Of a stretch of 17,062 bases of DNA, positions 1 to 5,929 are shown piece after piece. The stretch comes from Fontibacterium subtropicum. Lineage in GTDB: Bacteria > Pseudomonadota > Alphaproteobacteria > Pelagibacterales > Pelagibacteraceae. The stretch lies in contig CBDDXD010000007.1 of NCBI GenBank assembly GCA_965235415.1, positions 1-17,062 on the forward strand. Direction: 5' to 3'. The position numbers and the translations under genes are program-made. Numbering within the stretch: the stretch's first letter is position 1; each line of letters starts with the position of its first letter. The notes under the pieces were generated by a model. It was not told the DNA's origin and did no database searches. It saw nothing but the letters and a program-made list of their open reading frames with translations.

Positions 1-539
1 TTTTGTGGATCTCGGCTTAAACCATCTGCTGCAATCACTTCAAAATTTTTAACTCCTAAAAAACCAAGTCCTTGTTTTAACCACGGGGTGCAAAAATCCA
101 TATTACTATCAACGGGCACACCGCCTGAAACAATAAGCAAATATGCTTTTTTAATATTGGTAACCGTGCCAACAGGACCTTGATCGGTATATTGAAAGGT
201 CTCGCCATTTCGAGCGATTAAATCAAACCAAGCCTTAAGACAGGCAGGTACGCCAAAGTTATAAATAGGCGCTGAGATAACAAGGGTGTCACAACTTTTA
301 AATTCTTTTACTAATTCATCGGATATTTTAAATAATTTTTTATCAGCTTCTGTTCGTTCATTTTCTGGAATAATAAATCCAGCTCCTTTAATCCCTGAGA
401 CAAAGGGAAGTCCGGAAGACACATCTCGATAAGTAACAGTGTCTTGAGGTTTTTTTATCTTTTCAACTAATAGTTTTGCAAGGGATTTTGAAACAGATTC
501 AGCTTTTCTTGCACTAGAGTCGATATGATAAATTTTCAT
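1..539 (-). CDS. azoR: FMN-dependent NADH-azoreductase, C-terminus cut by window edge
   Basis: This reads from an ATG at 539 leftwards off the window edge, giving about 179 residues of a family that is usually 195-205 long. The start reads MKIYHIDSSAR, the beta-strand plus S-x-S phosphate-loop pattern that binds the FMN phosphate in flavodoxin-like azoreductases. The middle holds the diagnostic stretch SAPIYNFGVPACLKAWFD followed by LIARNGETF and GPVG, then VSGGVP near the visible end. Members are cytosolic dimers that reduce quinones and azo compounds with NADH through FMN, and are thought to protect from electrophile stress. It is transcribed away from hsp20; the 173 nt between the two genes hold a heat-shock-like promoter pointing at azoR. 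The family call is secure; the physiological substrate is unknown. Confidence 0.92.
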   Translation of the reverse strand, partial: MKIYHIDSSARKAESVSKSLAKLLVEKIKKPQDTVTYRDVSSGLPFVSGIKGAGFIIPENERTEADKKLFKISDELVKEFKSCDTLVISAPIYNFGVPACLKAWFDLIARNGETFQYTDQGPVGTVTNIKKAYLLIVSGGVPVDSNMDFCTPWLKQGLGFLGVKNFEVIAADGLSRDPQ

Positions 540-570
540 GATTATTAATTATAAGATATTTAAAGTTTGC

Positions 571-601
571 ATATGGTAATCCATAATAAATTTTCAAGGG
601 G
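571..601 (-). promoter_or_regulatory. Candidate RpoH (sigma-32)-type promoter for azoR
   Basis: On the minus strand the sequence reads CCCCTTGAA (601-593), then 14 nt, then TACCATAT (578-571). Sigma-32 promoters have a CCCTTGAA-type -35 box and a CCCCAT-T-type -10 box 13-17 nt apart, so the -35 match is nearly complete and the -10 match partial. The implied transcript would start some 25 nt upstream of the azoR ATG at 539. This was judged by eye; in AT-rich DNA a chance match cannot be excluded. Confidence 0.4.
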
Positions 602-623
602 TTAAAAAATAAATTTTTTTAAC
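601..623. repeat. A/T-rich inverted repeat between azoR and hsp20
   Basis: GTTAAAAAA (601-609) is the exact reverse complement of TTTTTTAAC (615-623), with a 5-nt centre. It lies between two divergent genes, so it is not expected to be a terminator for either. It could be an operator or simply a by-product of A/T runs. Confidence 0.3.
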
Positions 624-659
624 TATTTAAAATTCATAACTTATTCCCAAATCTATCAC

Positions 660-704
660 GTAAGTTGCCTTATGGGGCTTACACTAACTCGCTTAACAAA
701 GGAG
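660..704 (+). promoter_or_regulatory. ROSE-like RNA thermometer in the hsp20 leader
   Basis: The hsp20 ribosome binding site AAGGAG (699-704) lies 8 nt before the ATG at 713. It can pair completely with CUC-G-CUU (688-694): CUU with AAG, CUC with GAG, a 4-nt AACA loop and a single bulged G691. ROSE thermometers of small heat shock genes carry U(U/C)GCU opposite the AGGA of the binding site, with one unpaired G; UCGCU (689-693) fits that motif. A second hairpin lies just upstream: GUAAG (660-664) pairs with CUUAC (678-682), extended inside by two G-U pairs, a bulge and two C-G pairs around a UUAU loop. Several hairpins in a row are also typical of ROSE leaders. The expected effect is translation off at low temperature and on when heat melts the terminal stem. 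Confidence 0.75.
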
Positions 705-712
705 AAAATAAA

Positions 713-1165
713 ATGAGTAAACTAAATGGAAACCTATCTATCTTTAATCAGCTGAAACCCGTTTCAGTTGGATTTGAGAATATGTTCGATAGTTTTGAGA
801 AGATGTTTGAAAATGATGGCTTTGAATCATTGGATAACTATCCTTATTACAATATCGTTAAAACAGGTGACTTCACCTACGATATTGAATTAGCTCTAGC
901 TGGTTTTTCAAAAAAAGACATCAGCATTGAGTATGCAGATGGTCTTTTAAAGATCAAATCAGTAAAGCAAAACAAGACTGAAGAAAAAGATGGAAAAAAT
1001 GAAATAATCCATCGAGGAATTTCTAAAAGATACTTCAGCAAAACTTTTACAGTATCCGATGACACAGAAATCAAAGGTGCTGAACTAAAAGATGGTTTAT
1101 TGAAGATCTCTTTAGAGAGAATTATTCCTGAGTCTAAAAAACCAAGAACAATAGAAATAAATTAA
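713..1165 (+). CDS. Small heat shock protein, Hsp20/IbpA family
   Basis: The product is a 150-residue ATP-independent holdase that binds unfolding proteins in the cytoplasm. It begins MSKLNGNLSIFN, then has a Phe-rich N-terminal arm (GFENMFDSFEKMF) followed by an alpha-crystallin domain from about residue 40. Within that domain, NYPYYNI, ALAGFSKKDI and DGLLKI are visible. The C-terminal strand carries ELKDGLLKISLERIIP, ending ESKKPRTIEIN, with the family I-x-I/V-like tail. I chose the ATG at 713 rather than the in-frame TTG at 665, because AAGGAG sits correctly before 713 and the 665-712 stretch folds as a regulatory leader. Length matches IbpA-type proteins (about 140-160). It is monocistronic, closed by a strong hairpin at 1177-1202. 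Expression is probably heat-induced at the translational level. Confidence 0.95.
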   Translation: MSKLNGNLSIFNQLKPVSVGFENMFDSFEKMFENDGFESLDNYPYYNIVKTGDFTYDIELALAGFSKKDISIEYADGLLKIKSVKQNKTEEKDGKNEIIHRGISKRYFSKTFTVSDDTEIKGAELKDGLLKISLERIIPESKKPRTIEIN

Positions 1166-1176
1166 ATCTATAGATG

Positions 1177-1202
1177 GGTAGGGGCTAAAATTAGCCTCTA
1201 CC
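1177..1202. terminator. Bidirectional hairpin terminator between hsp20 and the psiE-like gene
   Basis: GGTAGGGGCTAA (1177-1188) pairs with TTAGCCTCTACC (1191-1202) over 12 positions with one G-U wobble, leaving only about 2-6 nt for the loop. It starts 11 nt after the hsp20 stop and is followed by TTTAATTTTT (about 1208-1217), giving a U-rich tail on the plus transcript. The opposing psiE-like gene stops at 1222, so the same hairpin can end that transcript too. It is by far the most GC-rich hairpin in the window. Confidence 0.8.
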
Positions 1203-1221
1203 TAAGGTTTAATTTTTACGA

Positions 1222-1605
1222 TTAAAGTTCGTCTTTATCTAATTTGGTGCCAAGAAATTTAGATCTTCTAAATTTTAAAATTACAATTGCAACAGCAAGA
1301 AGTAAGATTGCGCCTGCTTCATAAACAAGCGTGGATGGATCAATATCTTTTTTTTGTAAAATAATTAATCGCGATAGTGCGGTGATTGCAATAAATAATG
1401 GATAGGTCAGACGAATAGTTTGTGTTCGCCAATAACTAGTGACCATTCCAATTACTTCTAAATAAATAAATAATAATAATAAATCTGGTAAATTTACATC
1501 TCGAATTTCAACCATATGGGCAATTTCAAGAATAAAAGCGATGGAAGTTGCAACTAGAATTACCGATGCAAAGACGAGTTGTAATTTTCTAAAAAAGGCA
1601 ACCAT
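1222..1605 (-). CDS. PsiE-like (phosphate-starvation-inducible E family) membrane protein
   Basis: The product has 127 residues and four predicted membrane helices (about 8-28, 40-58, 66-84, 92-112). It ends in a basic tail, KFRRSKFLGTKLDKDEL, likely in the cytoplasm. The pattern DLLLLFIYLEVIGMV, then YPLFIAITALSRLIIL matches the PsiE family, whose length (about 130-150) also fits. The family is named for phosphate-starvation induction in E. coli, but its molecular role is unknown, and there is no Pho box that I can recognise upstream. The gene faces hsp20 and shares its terminator. The ATG at 1605 has no strong ribosome binding site, which is common in this window. Confidence 0.75.
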   Translation of the reverse strand: MVAFFRKLQLVFASVILVATSIAFILEIAHMVEIRDVNLPDLLLLFIYLEVIGMVTSYWRTQTIRLTYPLFIAITALSRLIILQKKDIDPSTLVYEAGAILLLAVAIVILKFRRSKFLGTKLDKDEL

Positions 1606-1651
1606 TGTATTTAAATAGTATCACTATTTTATCACTTTCAAAAATGAATAG

Positions 1652-1816
1652 ATGATAGTAAATAATAAAAAACTTAAAATGACACCACTTGTAGTAATCA
1701 TCTTATTAGTATTTTCCATAGGTTTTCTCATGGCCATTGGTCTTGAAAAAATGTGGCTCGTGGTTAGTTTTTTTGTAGCCTTAATTACTTATTTGCATTT
1801 TTTTGGCGGAATCTAA
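1652..1816 (+). CDS. Small two-helix membrane protein (54 or 45 aa)
   Basis: A short reading frame runs from ATG 1652 (54 residues, MIVNNKKLKMTPLVV start) or from the internal ATG at 1679 (45 residues) to TAA at 1814-1816. It consists of two hydrophobic segments, LVVIILLVFSIGFLMAIGL and WLVVSFFVALITYLHFF. The basic NNKKLK start favours the longer form with the N-terminus inside. The stop lies 5 nt before the next gene's GTG, which suggests co-translation with the membrane gene at 1822. I do not recognise a family. The case rests on composition, clean spacing and the pairing with the next gene; a chance frame in AT-rich DNA remains possible. Confidence 0.5.
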   Translation: MIVNNKKLKMTPLVVIILLVFSIGFLMAIGLEKMWLVVSFFVALITYLHFFGGI

Positions 1817-1821
1817 ACGGA

Positions 1822-2097
1822 GTGAAACAAGCTTTAATCGATAGTTTATTTTATCTCACCGCTTGTATTATCTCTGGTGTGGTTGTTATTTTTTTATTTA
1901 TCGGTTTTCCAATTTTAATTATTGATTGGCTGTTAAGTGCACAATTAACTCAATCTGAGGCTTTTTTAACTTTTACAATAAAAAATCCATTAAAGAATAT
2001 TTTAGAAATATTTTTTGGCAGTGGTTTTAAGGGCGCTCTTTATACCTTCTTTGTAGGCATGCCGTTAGTTTATATTGTGCACAGGAGAAAAAAGTGA
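1822..2097 (+). CDS. Hypothetical small membrane protein
   Basis: The product has 91 residues, a GTG start and two or three hydrophobic segments: about 8-36 (FYLTACIISGVVVIFLFIGFP), a weaker amphipathic stretch around 55-66, and 68-86 (GALYTFFVGMPLVYIVH). The tail is basic, HRRKK, which should stay in the cytoplasm. GGAG (1819-1822) overlaps the GTG, so the start is unusual; the frame is closed upstream by TAG at 1765 and offers no other common start codon. Its TGA overlaps the GTG of the sugar dehydrogenase by 4 nt, so the two are almost certainly translationally coupled. No family was recognised. It may be an accessory membrane factor for the dehydrogenase, but that is only inferred from the overlap. 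Confidence 0.65.
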   Translation: MKQALIDSLFYLTACIISGVVVIFLFIGFPILIIDWLLSAQLTQSEAFLTFTIKNPLKNILEIFFGSGFKGALYTFFVGMPLVYIVHRRKK

Positions 2098-3167
2098 AAA
2101 AATTTTTAAACATATTATCTGTTTTTTTTATTTTAACGCAGTCAACATATGCGCAAAATTTTAAGATTGAGAAAATTTTAGATCTTAAAGATCCTTGGAG
2201 TTTAACCTTTATTAATAAAGATGAGGTTTTAATTACTGAAAAAGATGGTGAAATTGTATTTGCAAATATTAAAAGCAAAGAAGTTAGAAAAATTAAACAT
2301 AATTTAAACTATAAAGTGGATGGTCAAGGTGGACTGCTTGATATTATTAAACACAACAATGATATTTTTATTTGTTACACGGAAGATCGAGGAGGGGGTA
2401 AAACAAGCACCAGTATTGCAAAGGCAAGTTTTGCAAAGGATAATTTAAATTTTAAAAATATTTTTCAAGCAAATCCACCTATCAATAGCGGTTATCATTT
2501 TGGCTGCAGATTAGTCATTAAAGATAATATGATTTATGCAAGTGCAGGCGAGCGTGGAAATGGAAATATTGCCCAAGATCCAAAGACCCATGTGGGTAAA
2601 ATGATTAGAATTAATCTTGATGGATCTTCCCCAAAGGATAATCCAAAGTTTAAGGGTAAAAATGATTGGCTAGCAGAGATTTATCAAATCGGAATTAGAA
2701 ATCCGCAAGGCATGACCTTGTCACCCTTTAATGGAAAAATTTATATTTCAAATCATGGTGCAAAGGGTGGAGATTTTTTTGGTGAAGTTAAATTTGGTGA
2801 AAATTATGGTTGGCAAATTTGGTGTTGGGGTGGGGTTAATTATTCAGGAACAAAATGTGGCGAGACCGATCAATGGGATTCTCGTTTTACCAAACCATTA
2901 TATACTTGGAGTCCATCTATCGCAGTAAGTGCGGTGCAAATTTATAAGGGTGATGAATTTAAAGAATGGAATGGTCATATTTTAATGACCTCTTTAAAAG
3001 ATGAAAGTATTCGAAAACTTGAATTTATAAATGAGAATGAAGTTGGAAAAGAAGTTATAATTTTAAAGGGAAAATTAGATCGAATTCGGGATTTAAAAAT
3101 TGCAGAGGATGGAAAAATTTATATTCTCTCCAATGGAGCAGGTGCACTTTCGGTATTAAAGAAATAA
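2094..3167 (+). CDS. PQQ-dependent aldose sugar dehydrogenase (YliI/Asd-like), secreted
   Basis: The product has 357 residues with a cleavable signal peptide (MKKFLNILSVFFILTQSTYA, cut near residue 20) and a six-bladed beta-propeller. Family landmarks appear in order: DPWSLTF (33-39), GQGGLLDI (77-84, with the PQQ-contacting Gln), YHFGCRL (134-140, with the catalytic-type His135), HVGKMIRINLDGS (166-178), IRNPQGM (201-207, Arg-Asn contacting PQQ), NHGAKGGD (220-227), NYGW (237-240) and SPSIAVS near 280. Such enzymes oxidise aldose sugars in the periplasm with pyrroloquinoline quinone and calcium. The start is GTG 2094, with AGGAG at 2083-2087. Oddities: HFGCR where HFGSR is usual, and SNHG in place of the common HEHG. 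No PQQ synthesis genes are nearby. The stop is 1 nt from the convergent sodB stop, leaving no room for a terminator. Confidence 0.88.
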   Translation: MKKFLNILSVFFILTQSTYAQNFKIEKILDLKDPWSLTFINKDEVLITEKDGEIVFANIKSKEVRKIKHNLNYKVDGQGGLLDIIKHNNDIFICYTEDRGGGKTSTSIAKASFAKDNLNFKNIFQANPPINSGYHFGCRLVIKDNMIYASAGERGNGNIAQDPKTHVGKMIRINLDGSSPKDNPKFKGKNDWLAEIYQIGIRNPQGMTLSPFNGKIYISNHGAKGGDFFGEVKFGENYGWQIWCWGGVNYSGTKCGETDQWDSRFTKPLYTWSPSIAVSAVQIYKGDEFKEWNGHILMTSLKDESIRKLEFINENEVGKEVIILKGKLDRIRDLKIAEDGKIYILSNGAGALSVLKK

Positions 3168-3168
3168 G

Positions 3169-3759
3169 TTATTTTAATTGAGACTCTACAAATTCCCAGT
3201 TTGCTAATTTTTCAACAAAGGCTTTAAGATAATCGGGTCTTCGATTTCTATAATCTACATAATATGCATGTTCCCACACATCACAGCCAAAAATTGGTTT
3301 TAAATTATCAACTAACGGATTTGAACCATTTGCAGTTTTACTAATAACTAACTGATCGCCTTTTAAAGAAAGCCAAGCCCAACCCGAGCCAAATTGAGTA
3401 ACGCCTGCTTGAATAAAGTCTTCTTTAAATTTTTCAACAGTGCCAAAAGTTTCAATAATTTTTTTCTCTAATTTTCCTGGCATCTTGCCACCACCGCTTG
3501 GACGCATACATTGCCAGAATAAAATGTGATTGTAATGTTGTCCGGCATTATTAAAGATTCCAGCTTTGCTTGGATCATTTGCAGTTTTTTTTATAATATT
3601 TTCAAGACTTTCGTTTTCAAGGGTGGTTCCTTTAATTAAATTATTTAAATTAGTGACATACGTTTGGTGATGCTTGCTATGGTGTAAATCTAAGGTCTCC
3701 ACACTCATTGCAGGATCTAGTGCGTTTTTTGCGTAATTAAGATTTGGTAATGTAAACAT
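3169..3759 (-). CDS. sodB: Superoxide dismutase, Fe/Mn family
   Basis: The product has 196 residues, full length for the family, and converts superoxide to oxygen and peroxide in the cytoplasm. Metal ligands are all present: His26 (in LDLHHSKHHQTYV), His78 (GQHYNHILFW), Asp160 and His164 (GCDVWEHAYYVDYRNRRPDYL). Gln74 in the NNAGQ segment is the placement seen in iron enzymes, and FGSGWAWL (123-130) is standard, so iron is more likely than manganese, although cambialistic use cannot be excluded. There is no signal peptide. It lies 55 nt downstream of the photolyase fragment on the same strand and could be read through from the deacetylase-photolyase transcript or have its own promoter in that A/T-rich gap. 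Confidence 0.96.
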   Translation of the reverse strand: MFTLPNLNYAKNALDPAMSVETLDLHHSKHHQTYVTNLNNLIKGTTLENESLENIIKKTANDPSKAGIFNNAGQHYNHILFWQCMRPSGGGKMPGKLEKKIIETFGTVEKFKEDFIQAGVTQFGSGWAWLSLKGDQLVISKTANGSNPLVDNLKPIFGCDVWEHAYYVDYRNRRPDYLKAFVEKLANWEFVESQLK

Positions 3760-3814
3760 TTTTTTATTTCTTAATTGTACAGTAAAATTTAAAAAAATAT
3801 ACGGCCAATTTTTT

Positions 3815-4168
3815 TTATAAAATCTTGCTTAAAATTTTAGGAATTTGCTCTTTAAAGGCAAAAAAACCTTTTGTCGCAAAGGGGTAGCAAAATTGGTCAT
3901 AATCCCTTGCTAAATAGGTTATTTTAATTTTTTTCTTAATTTCATTCATAAAGTCATTTTCATAACCGCAGTTAATATAGGGAGTGATGATATTTTTAAT
4001 ATTTTTATCTTTTACTATTTTTAAAAGATCCTCTTTATTTTTCACAACTAAATCAGAGTTAAAATTACTTTTAAGTTGGTCAATTAACTCTTCATTAATG
4101 GAAGCTTTAAAATCTAAAACTTGTTTACTATAATTTTTACTCTCTAATATAGAGTTAAAATCTAACAA
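3815..4168 (-). pseudogene. C-terminal part of the photolyase-family protein, shifted out of frame
   Basis: The fragment is 117 residues if begun at TTG 4168. Its end, ITPYINCGYEND ... YDQFCYPFATKGFFAFKEQIPKIL, corresponds to the C-terminal region of alphaproteobacterial FAD-binding photolyase-family proteins, which end in a similar (W/Y)PxATKGFFxFKExIP motif. It overlaps the 3' end of the upstream frame (4155-4961) by 14 nt in the +1 frame. Removing one G in the CTTGTT sequence near 4164-4168 would join them as a single protein of about 385 residues. So this is best read as the tail of a frameshifted gene rather than an independent protein. A genuine split gene translated by coupling is the alternative. 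Confidence 0.7.
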
Positions 4169-4961
4169 GGCATAATGATTGATATTTGTTTTGAAATTTC
4201 TGTAAAAAGTTTGAGTCTAGATTGTGAAGGAGAAATAATGAGTTCTCATTTTCAACTTTATCAAAATGCAATGGTTGAATTTCAAAACTCGTTGTCTCAA
4301 ATAGAGGACTTGCTTGATCGTTTAATTTAAGAACCTCATATTTTTTTGCAGAAAATGTATTGATATTAAATTTTGTTGCTAAATAGTTTTTACCCTTTGT
4401 TTGCAGTCCCGCAACCCAGCGCCAGCTTAAAGTATTTGATGCAGCATCCCCATCAAGTAAATGTTTTAAAAAAAAATCAGCTCCCAATTGCCAAGGGAGT
4501 TTTAAAGTAAAGATCCAAATACTTGCAAACCACATTCGTGCATGATTATGCAGATAATTGTATTTTATAAGTTCATTCGCCCAATCATTAAAACATTCAA
4601 TGGATGTTTTTCCACTGATTGCCTGTTGATATTCAACACTGTCCTTTTGTTTTTCTAATTGTTTTAAATCTTCAATATAACTTGTCCAAACCCTTGGGCG
4701 CATTTCCAACCAACCTTTCCAATAAGTTCGCCAGAACACTTCTTGAATAAATTTTTCAATTTTAATGTAAGCAAATTTTGAATGAGCTGTTTGAATTACT
4801 TCTTGTTCATCAATAATTCTGTGAGTTATGTATTTTGAAAGATTACTGACATTGTCCCGTTTACTTGGACCATAATCAAAGTTCCTACTTTTTGCATAAT
4901 TGCTTAAATGATTTTCAGAAAATTCTTTAAGCTTTGCTATGCCTTGTTCTCTAAGACTCAT
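4155..4961 (-). CDS. Photolyase/cryptochrome-family FAD-binding protein, N-terminal portion (frameshifted)
   Basis: The frame gives 268 residues covering the helical FAD-binding domain of the cryptochrome/photolyase family. Recognisable blocks are KFIQEVFWRTYWKGWLEMRP (70-89), YLHNHARMWFASIWIFTLKL (136-155), LGADFFLKHLLDGDAASNTL (159-178) and SWRWVAGLQTKGKNYLATKF (179-198). The HNHARMW and DGDAASNTLSWRWVAG blocks line the flavin and DNA-facing pocket in relatives. The usual N-terminal Rossmann (antenna) domain of classical photolyases is absent, as in the short alphaproteobacterial subgroup. The frame breaks after QSLCLVRF; the natural C-terminus lies in the next frame (3815-4168). The start overlaps the deacetylase stop by 11 nt, so they are coupled. 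It likely repairs UV damage or senses light; which of the two is not decidable from sequence. Confidence 0.85.
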   Translation of the reverse strand: MSLREQGIAKLKEFSENHLSNYAKSRNFDYGPSKRDNVSNLSKYITHRIIDEQEVIQTAHSKFAYIKIEKFIQEVFWRTYWKGWLEMRPRVWTSYIEDLKQLEKQKDSVEYQQAISGKTSIECFNDWANELIKYNYLHNHARMWFASIWIFTLKLPWQLGADFFLKHLLDGDAASNTLSWRWVAGLQTKGKNYLATKFNINTFSAKKYEVLKLNDQASPLFETTSFEIQPLHFDKVENENSLFLLHNLDSNFLQKFQNKYQSLCLVRF

Positions 4962-5859
4962 AAGTTAATAAAGAGTGACAGGTTCTATGCAGAATGGAAT
5001 GAAGATAAACTAGTTGGTTAAAATCTCTATTATATCCTCCTCCTAAAACTCCACATAAAGGAATTTTTTTATCAAAAAAATGTTTAATCACTAATTCATC
5101 TCTTTTTTTAATCCCCTCAGCGCTGACTTTAAATTTACCAATTCGATCATCTTCGTGAATATCAACACCTGCTACATAAAAGACAAAATCAAATGATGAA
5201 GAGTTAATTTTTTGTAAACTTTGATTAACAACTTCTAAATATTCATCATCCTTAATTCCCTCATCTAATTCGATATCTAAATTACTCACCTGTTTATTTA
5301 AGGGATAATTTTTCTTTGAGTGAATACTTACGGTAAATACTTTCTCATTATTCTGAAATATTTTTGCAGTGCCATCGCCTTGGTGAACATCTAAATCATA
5401 GATGAGAATATTTTTAATATTATTTTCAGCAATAAGTTTTTCAGCAGCAACCGCCACATCATTAAATACACAGTAACCATTGCCAGAATCTGCAAAGGCA
5501 TGGTGCGATCCACCTGCAGTATTACAGGCAAGTTTATGCTTTAGTGCAAGCTGTGCCGCTAAAACCGTTCCGCCCGTTGCAACAAAGGATCGTTGTCTAA
5601 CACTTGGAACTATTGGAAAACCTAATTTTCGCTCCTCATCTTTACTTAGGGACAAATTTTTAATCTTATTAATATAATCTAATGTATGCACCCTTGCTAA
5701 ATCAGCATCGGATACGGGACCTGGAATATGTAAATTATTCTCTTTGATAATTTCATCTTCTTTAAGAAGTTTAAATAATTCACCAAACTTTTTAATTGGA
5801 AATTTATGATCATCGCCAATTTGAGCAACGTAATCTGGATGATTGATGATGGGAACCAT
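4951..5859 (-). CDS. Histone deacetylase (HDAC/AcuC)-family zinc deacetylase
   Basis: The product has 302 residues, close to the usual 300-310. Catalytic features are intact: the His pair GGSHHA (His119-His120), zinc ligands in DLDVHQGDGT (Asp157, His159) and GVDIHEDDRIG (Asp233), and the LGGGY tyrosine loop (Tyr276). The overall pattern (SVRQRSFVATGGTVLAA, NGYCVFNDVAVAA) is that of bacterial class-IV-like members. Bacterial relatives remove acetyl groups from small amines such as polyamines, from acetoin-pathway enzymes, or from unknown substrates, in the cytoplasm. It is the first gene of a minus-strand run that continues into the photolyase-family gene by an 11-nt overlap. The promoter region contains the perfect palindrome at 5869-5886. 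The substrate cannot be read from the sequence. Confidence 0.93.
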   Translation of the reverse strand: MVPIINHPDYVAQIGDDHKFPIKKFGELFKLLKEDEIIKENNLHIPGPVSDADLARVHTLDYINKIKNLSLSKDEERKLGFPIVPSVRQRSFVATGGTVLAAQLALKHKLACNTAGGSHHAFADSGNGYCVFNDVAVAAEKLIAENNIKNILIYDLDVHQGDGTAKIFQNNEKVFTVSIHSKKNYPLNKQVSNLDIELDEGIKDDEYLEVVNQSLQKINSSSFDFVFYVAGVDIHEDDRIGKFKVSAEGIKKRDELVIKHFFDKKIPLCGVLGGGYNRDFNQLVYLHSILHRTCHSLLTYES

Positions 5860-5868
5860 ATTTAATAC

Positions 5869-5886
5869 TTATACTTTAAAGTATAA
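5869..5886. promoter_or_regulatory. Perfect 18-bp palindrome, candidate operator
   Basis: TTATACTTTAAAGTATAA is its own exact reverse complement. It lies 10 nt upstream of the deacetylase ATG (minus) and 43 nt upstream of the cyclotransferase-like ATG (plus), so a dimeric regulator bound here could control both divergent genes. An all-but-two A/T composition raises the odds of chance, but an uninterrupted 18-bp dyad is longer than most in the window. Confidence 0.4.
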
Positions 5887-5929
5887 ATTAGTGAAAATTT
5901 AAAATTAAAAATATACAATAGTTAATGTT

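Noticed and set aside
665..712. TTG start that would extend Hsp20 by 16 residues (MPYGAYTNSLNKGENK).
   Set aside because: The ATG at 713 has an ideal ribosome binding site and an IbpA-like N-terminus, while 660-704 forms the regulatory hairpins.
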